A stretch of DNA of 64,000 nt from Flectonema sp. DT1601 (taxonomy: Eukaryota > Euglenozoa > Diplonemea > Diplonemida > Diplonemidae), in the NCBI GenBank assembly GCA_964019425.1, contig OZ025837.1:491001-555000 (forward strand), in the 5' to 3' direction. Under the pieces are notes generated by a model. That model was not told the DNA's origin. It did not search any database and worked only from the letters and a program-made list of their open reading frames with translations. The position numbers and the translations under genes were made by a program. This document shows, in pieces, positions 55,990-64,000 of this stretch (its first letter is position 1; each line of letters starts with the position of its first letter).

Positions 55990-58900
55990 ATGAGCAGACC
56001 ATCAGTTACTATGATGGGTAAAGTGTTTATTGCACTCTCACTTATGGTAGCTCCAGTAAATGGATTACTGGAGCCGTGTGTTGACGTTGCAGCTGAATAT
56101 CAGCAAAATCTTATAGACGCAGTAGAAGCTGTCCAAACTGCCTCAGCGACGGTTGAGGCTAAGTTGAACCAATTTTCTAGCCTTTTTCCTGGCTCTTCGC
56201 AGAATTTGAACCAACTCGGAGTTCCAAAATTCATTGCTAACTTGCAGTCAACTTTGAATAAAGTAAATGACACTGCTTTCAGTGCGGTGAACTCTGCTCT
56301 TGGAAGCAGCATTGTCGGAGCCTGCAGCCACGACACTGTTTCTAAAGAGTTGATCATCACTCTGAGTGTTAGTTACAGCCAAGTTGTTTCCATTGCTGGT
56401 AGTCTGCAAGCACTTCCTGCGGCTGACTTGCAGAAGCTTGGAATTATCTTTACATCAGGAGGATCAGTCACTTTGACCGGAACTACTGGTTTTCAGTCGA
56501 CTGTTACCTTAACCATCCCAAGTGAGGTTATATCATCATCTGCCAAGCCTGTGATTGCAATTAAGGATTCATTAATTACCCTTTCTGCTACTGGTTTAGT
56601 AAACGAAATGATCACTTGGTCTGGTGCCGGTACCGTTGGGTTGAACGGAGACGCCAAGATCATTAATGCTCAAATTCCAATTAATTTCCCTTCTGGTGAC
56701 TTAACCAGTTTTATTAGTAACATTCAGACGATTACACTCGGATCCCCATCTGGTCAGCTTGATGCCGCTTTAACAGTCTCTGTTACTACTTCAATTGTAG
56801 GTCAACTTCCATCTCCTATTTTAACTATTACAGATGATAACGTCTTTGATAACGTCGATGAAATATTTGCTGTCGATGCGGATATCACGTCTCTCAAGCA
56901 GACAATTACTGGACAGTTGGCTCAGCTTGAGAATATCGATTTTGGAAAGTTTGGTTGGGACAGCGGCATCAGCATTCCAAACCTAGACACTTCTGCTCTA
57001 TTCAACGGTGTTGGAAATTTGCTTCACCTTCAGACCATCGCTGAAGAATATTACACAACTTCAGCTCAAACTGTGACAATACCGACGTTTAAGGGACTAC
57101 TTGCGTATGTTAAAACTAGACTTGCAACACCACCAGCTGGTTCTTTAGAATACAATGCTGCTAACGGACTCACATTGAGTGGAGGTTGGTTTCCAGAGTC
57201 TAACGAAGTTCGTTTGAATATCCGTCTTGAGGCGGGTACCACTACGCCTCTTGGATCTTTTGGAGCAGTTATTGACGGAATGGTTTCACACATCAAGGAT
57301 TTGGGTCCATTATATGATTTATTGGGTGTTTCACAGGGTGATGTTACTGCACCAAGTCTGTCAGCAGATGTAAATTTCGAAGCTGGAGTTGTTGTTGATG
57401 TGACACTCGCAGTAAACACTCAATTTATTAATGACGGAGCTCTAACTGGAGAAAAATTAGCTGTGAACTCTGTCATCAGAGTTAATGATTTATCAGCACA
57501 AGCAGCAATTGTTGTCTACCCGATTGATTTTGATTTGTCTCTCGGTAATGCCTTCAGCATTGAAATTAACAAGGGTTCGTTCCGTCTGACTGCAGGTTTT
57601 AAGCCAAACTTCAATGCTGCTGTTGCTGAAGGAGACCTAACTCCGTATGTTGAGGCATCTTTATTTAAGCTAAGATCTGGTGGTGTTAATGGAATGAAGG
57701 ATTTCTTTGGACAGCTTTCGATTGCTCCATTCGCAGCAGTCGACGTAGTCCTTCCAATGGAATTAGAAAGCTCTTTCAGTGGTGATATTAACATAATCCC
57801 AATCATTGAATACCACAATGCAAACTTCCTTGACGGAAGTGCTCCAACCTTCACTCTTGACTTAGATCTTGCGTCATTCATTCCAAGACTTCCTAATGGT
57901 ATCGGAGAGCTACCTGGACACAGTGGATTATCAACTAACTTATTCGCTGATTTACCTGACAAGCTCACCGGTTTGATTGATGAAATTGCGGGTCTTGATA
58001 TTGACGTTGCGTCAATCCCTGGACTTTCTAACATTGACAATTTGTTGTCAACCTTTAAGGGAAAATTTGATATTTCAGCTGACCTTGACAGATACCTCGA
58101 TCTTCTTATTAAGTTCAGGCAACTGTCGAATGGTCTCAGCGGTGGACTTGCTCTTGATATTACGGCATCGTTTTCAGCTTTGAACGTGTTGAACTTAGAT
58201 GCTACCAACTTGAAGGTGCTTAACGTTTTTAAGGTCCGCTGGCCTGCTACCTTTGGAAGATTCGATAACGGTCTAATTGACAGCATCACTGGTGACGTGT
58301 TTTCGTTGTTTGACTTCCCAACCAACTTCAGAGCTTATTTCATGGGATTGACTGTCGGTGAGGTTCCAACTATCTCTCTCACCATTCCTGAAGTAGCTGG
58401 ACTTCTGTCTTTGAATGCTGACTTCTTCATGTCAAAGAGAATGGCTCAGGCCTTGTTAAGAGAACTTCCTGATGCTATCCGTAATTTGTTTTCAGCTGTC
58501 GATGTTAACGGATTCCCAATTAACGGAGCGATTAGATTTAACCCAATTGACTACCTAGTTGAGCTAAAGGCTGTCTTCTCTCCATCCTCATTAACCTTTA
58601 CATTAAGTGGGCTGTCTGACATATTGAATATTGGTGAGGCTTTTGGAACCAGTGTTGATTTCCAAGCAGCGATGCTTCAGCTTACTGGTCTTACAAGATT
58701 CTCTGTTCCAAACATTGATGGTTTTAGATTAGATCCGCTCACTGGAGAGATTTTTGATTGGAGAAATTATTTACAAGATGTTGGTGATGCTCTCTTTGGA
58801 ATTGGTAGCAACATTGACCTCGATGACATCTCCTTGTTGTTTGGAAGAAACCCAAGTATTGGAGGGTTCGTTAACTTCTTAAAGGGAACCGTCTTTGGAA

Positions 58901-61900
58901 GTGGTCTGACTACTGATATTAGTGTGGGTCCACTTGCTCTCTCCGGAGGTCTGCAGACTATCGACGGTAACATGCATGTTGTTGTTAATCTACTTCTTGA
59001 TTTTGAGGCAAGCGCAACAACCGCTGAATTGATCACCGCAATAGAGGGCGCCTTAACCAAATTGTTGGATGGAATTTCCGCAAATCCATCATTCGACAGC
59101 ATCGCAGGAGAGACTATCGCTTCTCTTGGAAGCTTAGCAAATGCTCTGTCGTTCAGAGCTGAGTTCAGAGTTGGAGTCACAGCCGGATTAGATATCAGTC
59201 CTTTGATTTCTTCAAAGCAAAAACCAATTGCGTACTCAAAGGTCACTGATTTCTTCTTTGCTGCTCGTGCTGAGTTGATCAACTACTCAGAATCTCTAGC
59301 ATTCGGTAGTATCAACTTGGGTCTTGAGAGCGGAAGTGCAGTTCTTGGATTTGGAGTGAACTCAACTGCATCCGCAGCTACACCAGTTGTAATGTTTGAT
59401 CAGACGGCAACTCCAGCAGTCCCGTTTTCGATCACTCCGTTGAAGGATTCTCTTCAGTTGCAGGGAAGTATTGAAGCAAACTTACCAATTAGAGTAGAAG
59501 GGATTTTAGTGGTTTTGGATATCGTTGATGTCAATTTGTTTGATGCCATCGGACCAAAATTCCAAATTGACGTTGTGATGACCCCTGAGATGGTTGACGT
59601 TCTCACACAGGCATTGTCAGCAGTTGCTGACGTTGGAAGCACCATTAACAATATTGAAGCTTTGAACACCAACATCCCACTTCTTGACAGAACTATCAAT
59701 GGAATGTTAGCAACTGGTGAGAACTCTCCAACTTTTGGTGATTTCTTAATCTGGGATCAGGAACTCACCACTCTGGTGAGTCAAAGCTACCCAGGATGTA
59801 CAATCGGTCAAATGTCAGCTCTCTGCCCTGGAGCACGTGAAGTAATGACGTTATACCAAACAAAACTGATTACTATGGTCGAGTCTATCTTAAAGCCTCA
59901 GAACAACGTTCCATTTGCATTAGTATCCGGAGGTCGTAATGGTGACATCTTTGAGATGTCGTTTACTGTGAATGGTCTTTTAGACATGGAAATCACACCA
60001 AAGCTTGAGGATCTTATTGATGAAGAATTGTTTGAGTTCAGTGGAGTGAACACATTCGCAGCGAGAGCACAACTGTCATTCAGATTTGAGTTGAAGATCG
60101 ATCTCTCTGGAGGTCTGTCATCCCTCTCATCGAGTGATGTTACCATTGCTTTTGAAGATTTTAAATTAGACTTGGCTGTTGTGACTGACTTGGAAGCTAC
60201 CGTCACTGTTGGTGTTCTTGGAGCCTCAATTGACGGTGGAACTGGAGAGATTGCACTCTCCTTTAAGGGAGCTCTTTCTGGAGGTAACCATGTCGCTATC
60301 AACCAAATCAAGGGAAGCAATCTTGCTATTACCAAGTCTGGTCATGTTTCAGCAAATATTCCATTCAAGGCGACTATCGGTGAGACCGATTTGTCAGGTG
60401 GAGGTGTCCCTGCAGACCAGCCAAAGGTTGTAGTCAGTCTTCCTGATATCTTCACCCCTGGAGGTCTCTCAATTACTCACAGTAACATGGATAAATTATT
60501 AAACTTTAAAGGATTGTCTCCTCTTGATATTGTTCAGATTATCAACACTTTAATTAACAGTCTTCAGGAGTACGCTTCATCACCAGTCTTTAACATCCCT
60601 GTTCCAGTTGTAAACATTGATCTTGGTGATGTACTAGACTTTGGTGATAGCATCACTGATAGATTGATTAGTGTTATGACTAACTCTCAGGCTCCAAAGG
60701 ATAGACAGACTCTCTCTCTCTGTGTTGAGAGTGAGATGTTCTCTAACTGGACAGGTGATGATAACGCAGCCTTTAGAGAAGCATTGACATTTCGTACATT
60801 CGAAATTGAAATTAATCAGAACTACAGAACTCTACTCCAGCTTGACTACGCCGCTCTGCAAGCACAAACAATGCTTTCTGGTGTTGTAGCAAAGTTTGCT
60901 GAAGCTGTGACTGCCGCAGGTCTTGGGTCATCTATTACTGTCTCCGCCAGAGATGATATTCCGGGGATTAAAGTCTGTACTACTGAAGCTATCGAGGCAT
61001 CCACTCTTGGATTTCACGTAACTTTACAAAAGACTGGAAATTCAATGTACGAAGAGATGTTGGGTAAACCAGTAAAGGTTCTTGGTATTGAAGACGGTAC
61101 CCTTGTCAACGTTCCTCGTGAACCAGCGTTCTCAACTGCAGATGCCTTGAGTGCTATCTTATCAGATGTCTTAGCGCCAACTGTTGTGAAGGTTACCATG
61201 GAACAGGATGCAACTACTGGACAGTATGATATTATGTTTAACGTTGCCTTGCCTTCTATGTCTCTACCAACCCCAACTGCTACATTGTTGTTTGGAGCAG
61301 AAGTTGAACCTCTTATTGACATTGAGGCCAATGCTGATTTAGCTCTCAGCACCACTTTTGATCTGTCGTTCGATTTTGGAGCTCGTTTGGGTATGGCACC
61401 TGGAAAGCTTTCCATTATCGGAGCTCCAAGTGGAGGATTGACTTTCACTACCTCAAGCGCCTTGTCTTTGGACGTTATATTAGACAAGAAGAGATACAGT
61501 CTTACAGTTGGTAGTGGTAAGGTTTTCATTACTGAACTAACAACACAGATTGCTGTGGTTAGCAGCCAGCTTACTGGTGGAAAGACTATCGAAATTATTC
61601 AATTCGCTGATCAAGGATCGTACACTATCACTACTAACTTGGTTAAGAAGTTTGAAACTGAACCGTCGGCTGCATTTAAATCAGCTGGTGGTCTAAAGGC
61701 TGAAAGCGCACGTGCTAAGACCTTCGCTCCTCTTATTAGAGGGCTTCACTTTGTTGGAGCTGTTCAGTTAGATGTTACTAATTTGGGATTCTTGGCTAAC
61801 GTCGCTGTCTTATCAGCAGTCGCACAAGACGGAACTGGTGTGATCAGAGCTGAGTTGGATGTTGTTTTGGGAAGTATGACTGAAAAGATGACATTCGCTG

Positions 61901-64000
61901 CTCTTCGTGAAGCCTTGGGAACCGATCCATTCTCTCAGGTAACTGCAACAGCAAAATTGACAGCTAACCTAGCGATTACTGACGTTACTGTTGAGGTACC
62001 TGGGGTAATCACATTGTCAGCTGGTGGTATTGTTGTTGATCTTCCACAGTTTGACATCGCTATTCAGAAGCCATTGGTTCTTCCTTCAGGATCAGACTTC
62101 GTAATTAACGTTGATGTACCTGACTTCCCAAAGTTAGGTGACATTAAGAACATGGATCTTGGTCAGCTTATTGGTCTGCTTGCTGATGCTGTAGAGTTGG
62201 TATTTGGACCACCAGAAATTCTTATCGACGGTGTTCCAACCATCCTTCCAGGTAAGTTTGGGGAGTTTGGTCTTATTGGAGATCTTCCTATTTTGGATAT
62301 GGAAATTCCATTTATCTCATTCACTCCGAATGAGATCATCAACCCAATTCAAATTGTACTTCGCGAAGTCGAAGCCATCGCTAGTGACTTAGCTGGTAGT
62401 ATTAAGAGACTTGAAGAACTGTTAGAAGCAAAACTTGGATTAGATCCTGAACTTTTAACATTCACATACGTTGAAGGTTTGTTGGATGCACCAAGTTCAA
62501 TCATCGTTTCTTTAACAAAGGGATTGGGATACTCAAAGGAACTCCGTTTTGACATCTCCCTCGCAGAATTAATTGAGTCCAGTGATGTCTTAGATAAGGC
62601 AGCTCTCGATTCGTTGACTACTTTGGTTGATGCTTCTGCAAGTTTGGAATCCGTGTTTTCATTCTCAGCATCAGCAGAGTTAGTATTAGCTCTTGAAATC
62701 ACACTTGAAAAGTCACCAAAACTCTCGATTAACAAAGAAACTGGTGTTACTCTGTCCCTTAAGGCTGATGGTCTGTTCAGTTTCTCCGCATCTTTGGGAC
62801 CATTTGAAATCTCAATCACCGATGCCACTGCTGAGGTAGGTCTTGATGGAACACCAATCCAATACAGATTTGGTCTTAGTCAGAGCCACGTCTTGCAAAG
62901 TGGAGCATTCTCAGCTATCTTGAGCGACTTTAAGAGCTCTCAAGCTCTAACGGGAGGAGTACGTGCCACTCTTCCAATCGACACTTTCGGTACTATTTCT
63001 TTTGAAATCGCTTCGCTTGACAACTTCTTAAAGAGAGTTCCAAACTCCGTTACTATCGGAGGAAGTGGAATCCTTGGACTGCTATCAGGAAAGTTTAGCA
63101 TCTCACCTGTTCAAGTCATGTTGACTGACAGTCAGACAATCATTGATGGACTTGACGCTATGCTCTTAGCTGTTGAAAAGGTTGTTGACGGAGTCTTGAA
63201 ATTATTAGCTCTTCCGATGGTCGGAGATAAGCTCAGAGAAGCTATCGATACCAGCTTCATCTCTACATTCAGATCTAGTTTGATTAATGCTCTAACAAAC
63301 GGATTAGATGCTCTTGCAAAGGATGAACCAGGAAGAAAATTAAACGTTGCTCAGGTATTGGCTAAGTTGATGGCTTTATTGTTTCAAGATGAACTTGGTA
63401 TTCTTCTTGATCACGCTGATCCATTTGACCCTGCGACTGACTGGAGAGCAATTGCTGTTACCGTCAGACACAAAGACGGTCAAGTCATGCCAGAAGTCCT
63501 CGATGAGAACTACGGACTTGTCGACGGAGCTGACTTATCAGAAGCAGATGCCATCGAATGGAATATGGTCCTCGGTATGAGTTGGGAAGTCGGTACTGGA
63601 TTCGATATCGGTTTTGACCTCGACGAGTTACCAGTTGGTGCATCACTGTCTTCCGATATAAAGTTCATCATCGGATGGAGATTTAATCTTAAGTTTGGTA
63701 TGAGTGTCAAAAAGGGTTTCTACCTCAACGTTGGTGAGAAGGAATTAACTGTTTTCTCTGGACTCACATTCCCAAACCTTCACGCAGCTGGAGACTTATT
63801 CATCATGAACATTAACATGGCTGGTCGTGACTACCCAGATGGTGAAGGAGCAACTGGTCTTGTCGGTGCTATCTATTTAGATATCGTTGATGTTAACTCT
63901 GACAACTACCTGACAATTAAGGAAATGAAGAAGGGAGGTTCTAAGTTGATCAACCTTGAGTATGAATTCACCGCCTTAGCTGAGTTGGATCTCAGATTCG
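55990..64000 (+). CDS. Giant secreted protein, N-terminal 2,670 residues, runs off window
   Basis: One open frame without a stop or visible intron to the window end. The start ATG has A at -3 (gaaacaATGAG). Residues 1-25 look like a signal peptide: a charged start to K11, a hydrophobic core VFIALSLMVAPV (12-23), and cleavage near NG/LL. Only about 7 cysteines were found in 2,670 residues (for example C30), and tryptophan is rare. The sequence alternates short beta-like runs with Leu/Ile-rich helical runs of the type LDxLLxxLxG, as in a repeated lipid- or matrix-binding architecture, without an obvious exact repeat. An EF-hand-like loop DVNSDNYLTIKE (residues 2634-2645) has acidic ligands at loop positions 1, 3, 5 and 12 and could bind calcium. 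No transmembrane segment beyond the signal was noticed. I do not recognise a named family; an extracellular structural or adhesive role is inference. Confidence 0.85.
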   Translation, partial: MSRPSVTMMGKVFIALSLMVAPVNGLLEPCVDVAAEYQQNLIDAVEAVQTASATVEAKLNQFSSLFPGSSQNLNQLGVPKFIANLQSTLNKVNDTAFSAVNSALGSSIVGACSHDTVSKELIITLSVSYSQVVSIAGSLQALPAADLQKLGIIFTSGGSVTLTGTTGFQSTVTLTIPSEVISSSAKPVIAIKDSLITLSATGLVNEMITWSGAGTVGLNGDAKIINAQIPINFPSGDLTSFISNIQTITLGSPSGQLDAALTVSVTTSIVGQLPSPILTITDDNVFDNVDEIFAVDADITSLKQTITGQLAQLENIDFGKFGWDSGISIPNLDTSALFNGVGNLLHLQTIAEEYYTTSAQTVTIPTFKGLLAYVKTRLATPPAGSLEYNAANGLTLSGGWFPESNEVRLNIRLEAGTTTPLGSFGAVIDGMVSHIKDLGPLYDLLGVSQGDVTAPSLSADVNFEAGVVVDVTLAVNTQFINDGALTGEKLAVNSVIRVNDLSAQAAIVVYPIDFDLSLGNAFSIEINKGSFRLTAGFKPNFNAAVAEGDLTPYVEASLFKLRSGGVNGMKDFFGQLSIAPFAAVDVVLPMELESSFSGDINIIPIIEYHNANFLDGSAPTFTLDLDLASFIPRLPNGIGELPGHSGLSTNLFADLPDKLTGLIDEIAGLDIDVASIPGLSNIDNLLSTFKGKFDISADLDRYLDLLIKFRQLSNGLSGGLALDITASFSALNVLNLDATNLKVLNVFKVRWPATFGRFDNGLIDSITGDVFSLFDFPTNFRAYFMGLTVGEVPTISLTIPEVAGLLSLNADFFMSKRMAQALLRELPDAIRNLFSAVDVNGFPINGAIRFNPIDYLVELKAVFSPSSLTFTLSGLSDILNIGEAFGTSVDFQAAMLQLTGLTRFSVPNIDGFRLDPLTGEIFDWRNYLQDVGDALFGIGSNIDLDDISLLFGRNPSIGGFVNFLKGTVFGSGLTTDISVGPLALSGGLQTIDGNMHVVVNLLLDFEASATTAELITAIEGALTKLLDGISANPSFDSIAGETIASLGSLANALSFRAEFRVGVTAGLDISPLISSKQKPIAYSKVTDFFFAARAELINYSESLAFGSINLGLESGSAVLGFGVNSTASAATPVVMFDQTATPAVPFSITPLKDSLQLQGSIEANLPIRVEGILVVLDIVDVNLFDAIGPKFQIDVVMTPEMVDVLTQALSAVADVGSTINNIEALNTNIPLLDRTINGMLATGENSPTFGDFLIWDQELTTLVSQSYPGCTIGQMSALCPGAREVMTLYQTKLITMVESILKPQNNVPFALVSGGRNGDIFEMSFTVNGLLDMEITPKLEDLIDEELFEFSGVNTFAARAQLSFRFELKIDLSGGLSSLSSSDVTIAFEDFKLDLAVVTDLEATVTVGVLGASIDGGTGEIALSFKGALSGGNHVAINQIKGSNLAITKSGHVSANIPFKATIGETDLSGGGVPADQPKVVVSLPDIFTPGGLSITHSNMDKLLNFKGLSPLDIVQIINTLINSLQEYASSPVFNIPVPVVNIDLGDVLDFGDSITDRLISVMTNSQAPKDRQTLSLCVESEMFSNWTGDDNAAFREALTFRTFEIEINQNYRTLLQLDYAALQAQTMLSGVVAKFAEAVTAAGLGSSITVSARDDIPGIKVCTTEAIEASTLGFHVTLQKTGNSMYEEMLGKPVKVLGIEDGTLVNVPREPAFSTADALSAILSDVLAPTVVKVTMEQDATTGQYDIMFNVALPSMSLPTPTATLLFGAEVEPLIDIEANADLALSTTFDLSFDFGARLGMAPGKLSIIGAPSGGLTFTTSSALSLDVILDKKRYSLTVGSGKVFITELTTQIAVVSSQLTGGKTIEIIQFADQGSYTITTNLVKKFETEPSAAFKSAGGLKAESARAKTFAPLIRGLHFVGAVQLDVTNLGFLANVAVLSAVAQDGTGVIRAELDVVLGSMTEKMTFAALREALGTDPFSQVTATAKLTANLAITDVTVEVPGVITLSAGGIVVDLPQFDIAIQKPLVLPSGSDFVINVDVPDFPKLGDIKNMDLGQLIGLLADAVELVFGPPEILIDGVPTILPGKFGEFGLIGDLPILDMEIPFISFTPNEIINPIQIVLREVEAIASDLAGSIKRLEELLEAKLGLDPELLTFTYVEGLLDAPSSIIVSLTKGLGYSKELRFDISLAELIESSDVLDKAALDSLTTLVDASASLESVFSFSASAELVLALEITLEKSPKLSINKETGVTLSLKADGLFSFSASLGPFEISITDATAEVGLDGTPIQYRFGLSQSHVLQSGAFSAILSDFKSSQALTGGVRATLPIDTFGTISFEIASLDNFLKRVPNSVTIGGSGILGLLSGKFSISPVQVMLTDSQTIIDGLDAMLLAVEKVVDGVLKLLALPMVGDKLREAIDTSFISTFRSSLINALTNGLDALAKDEPGRKLNVAQVLAKLMALLFQDELGILLDHADPFDPATDWRAIAVTVRHKDGQVMPEVLDENYGLVDGADLSEADAIEWNMVLGMSWEVGTGFDIGFDLDELPVGASLSSDIKFIIGWRFNLKFGMSVKKGFYLNVGEKELTVFSGLTFPNLHAAGDLFIMNINMAGRDYPDGEGATGLVGAIYLDIVDVNSDNYLTIKEMKKGGSKLINLEYEFTALAELDLRF

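Overview
This is a eukaryotic nuclear window made almost entirely of repeats, with one intact host-type gene entering at the right end. Evidence for a eukaryote: piggyBac-like, Mutator-like and Tc1/mariner-type DNA transposons, an R2/NeSL-type LINE with a restriction-like endonuclease, a piece of eukaryotic large-subunit rRNA, tRNA-derived sequences and candidate spliceosomal sites. The DNA is AT-rich with very many A and T homopolymer tracts. The combination would suit an invertebrate or a unicellular relative, but nothing here fixes the species.

Layout. 1-0.95 kb: end of a decayed piggyBac element at a TTAA site. 0.95-9.2 kb: mosaic of three hairpin-rich repeat families, called A, B and C here, plus two 778-779 bp MITEs in opposite orientation and a minisatellite (D). 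9.2-35.3 kb: satellite E arrays in both orientations, a 5'-truncated LINE (25.0-30.3 kb) and a partial duplicate of its 3' part (11.6-14.2 kb), and an array of the 1.36-kb repeat C (18.85-24.46 kb). 35.3-38.8 kb: more C, E and D. 39.1-42.1 kb: a 3.0-kb element with 48-bp terminal inverted repeats that carries a C8A2 tandem array, a 28S rRNA fragment and two tRNA-like sequences. 42.1-52.2 kb: B, E and a 6.6-kb block of D. 52.5-55.2 kb: a broken Mutator-like transposase split by a diverged family-A copy. 55.99 kb to the window end: an uninterrupted reading frame of at least 2,670 codons with a signal peptide.

Main point of interest. Families A, B, C and the insert in the Mutator-like gene have different sequences but share small hairpins in which the loop is constant (CTTTTGG, followed by GGCCCT and CCC) while the stem changes on both sides. 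A and C also share, in the same order, at least five further landmarks, including a stem that is AGGGG/CCCCT in A and AGAAG/CTTCT in C. This is the pattern expected of a structured RNA family that has been copied many times. Part of family C, and a motif of satellite E, also occur in the 3' region downstream of the LINE reading frame. That suggests, as an inference, that these repeats are non-autonomous partners or 3'-tail derivatives of such LINEs.

Conventions. For A, B and C, strand '+' means the CTTTTGG hairpin reads on the + strand. For E, '+' means GACGCTAAACTGATTG reads on the + strand. Boundaries of repeat blocks are by eye and good to about 5-30 bases.
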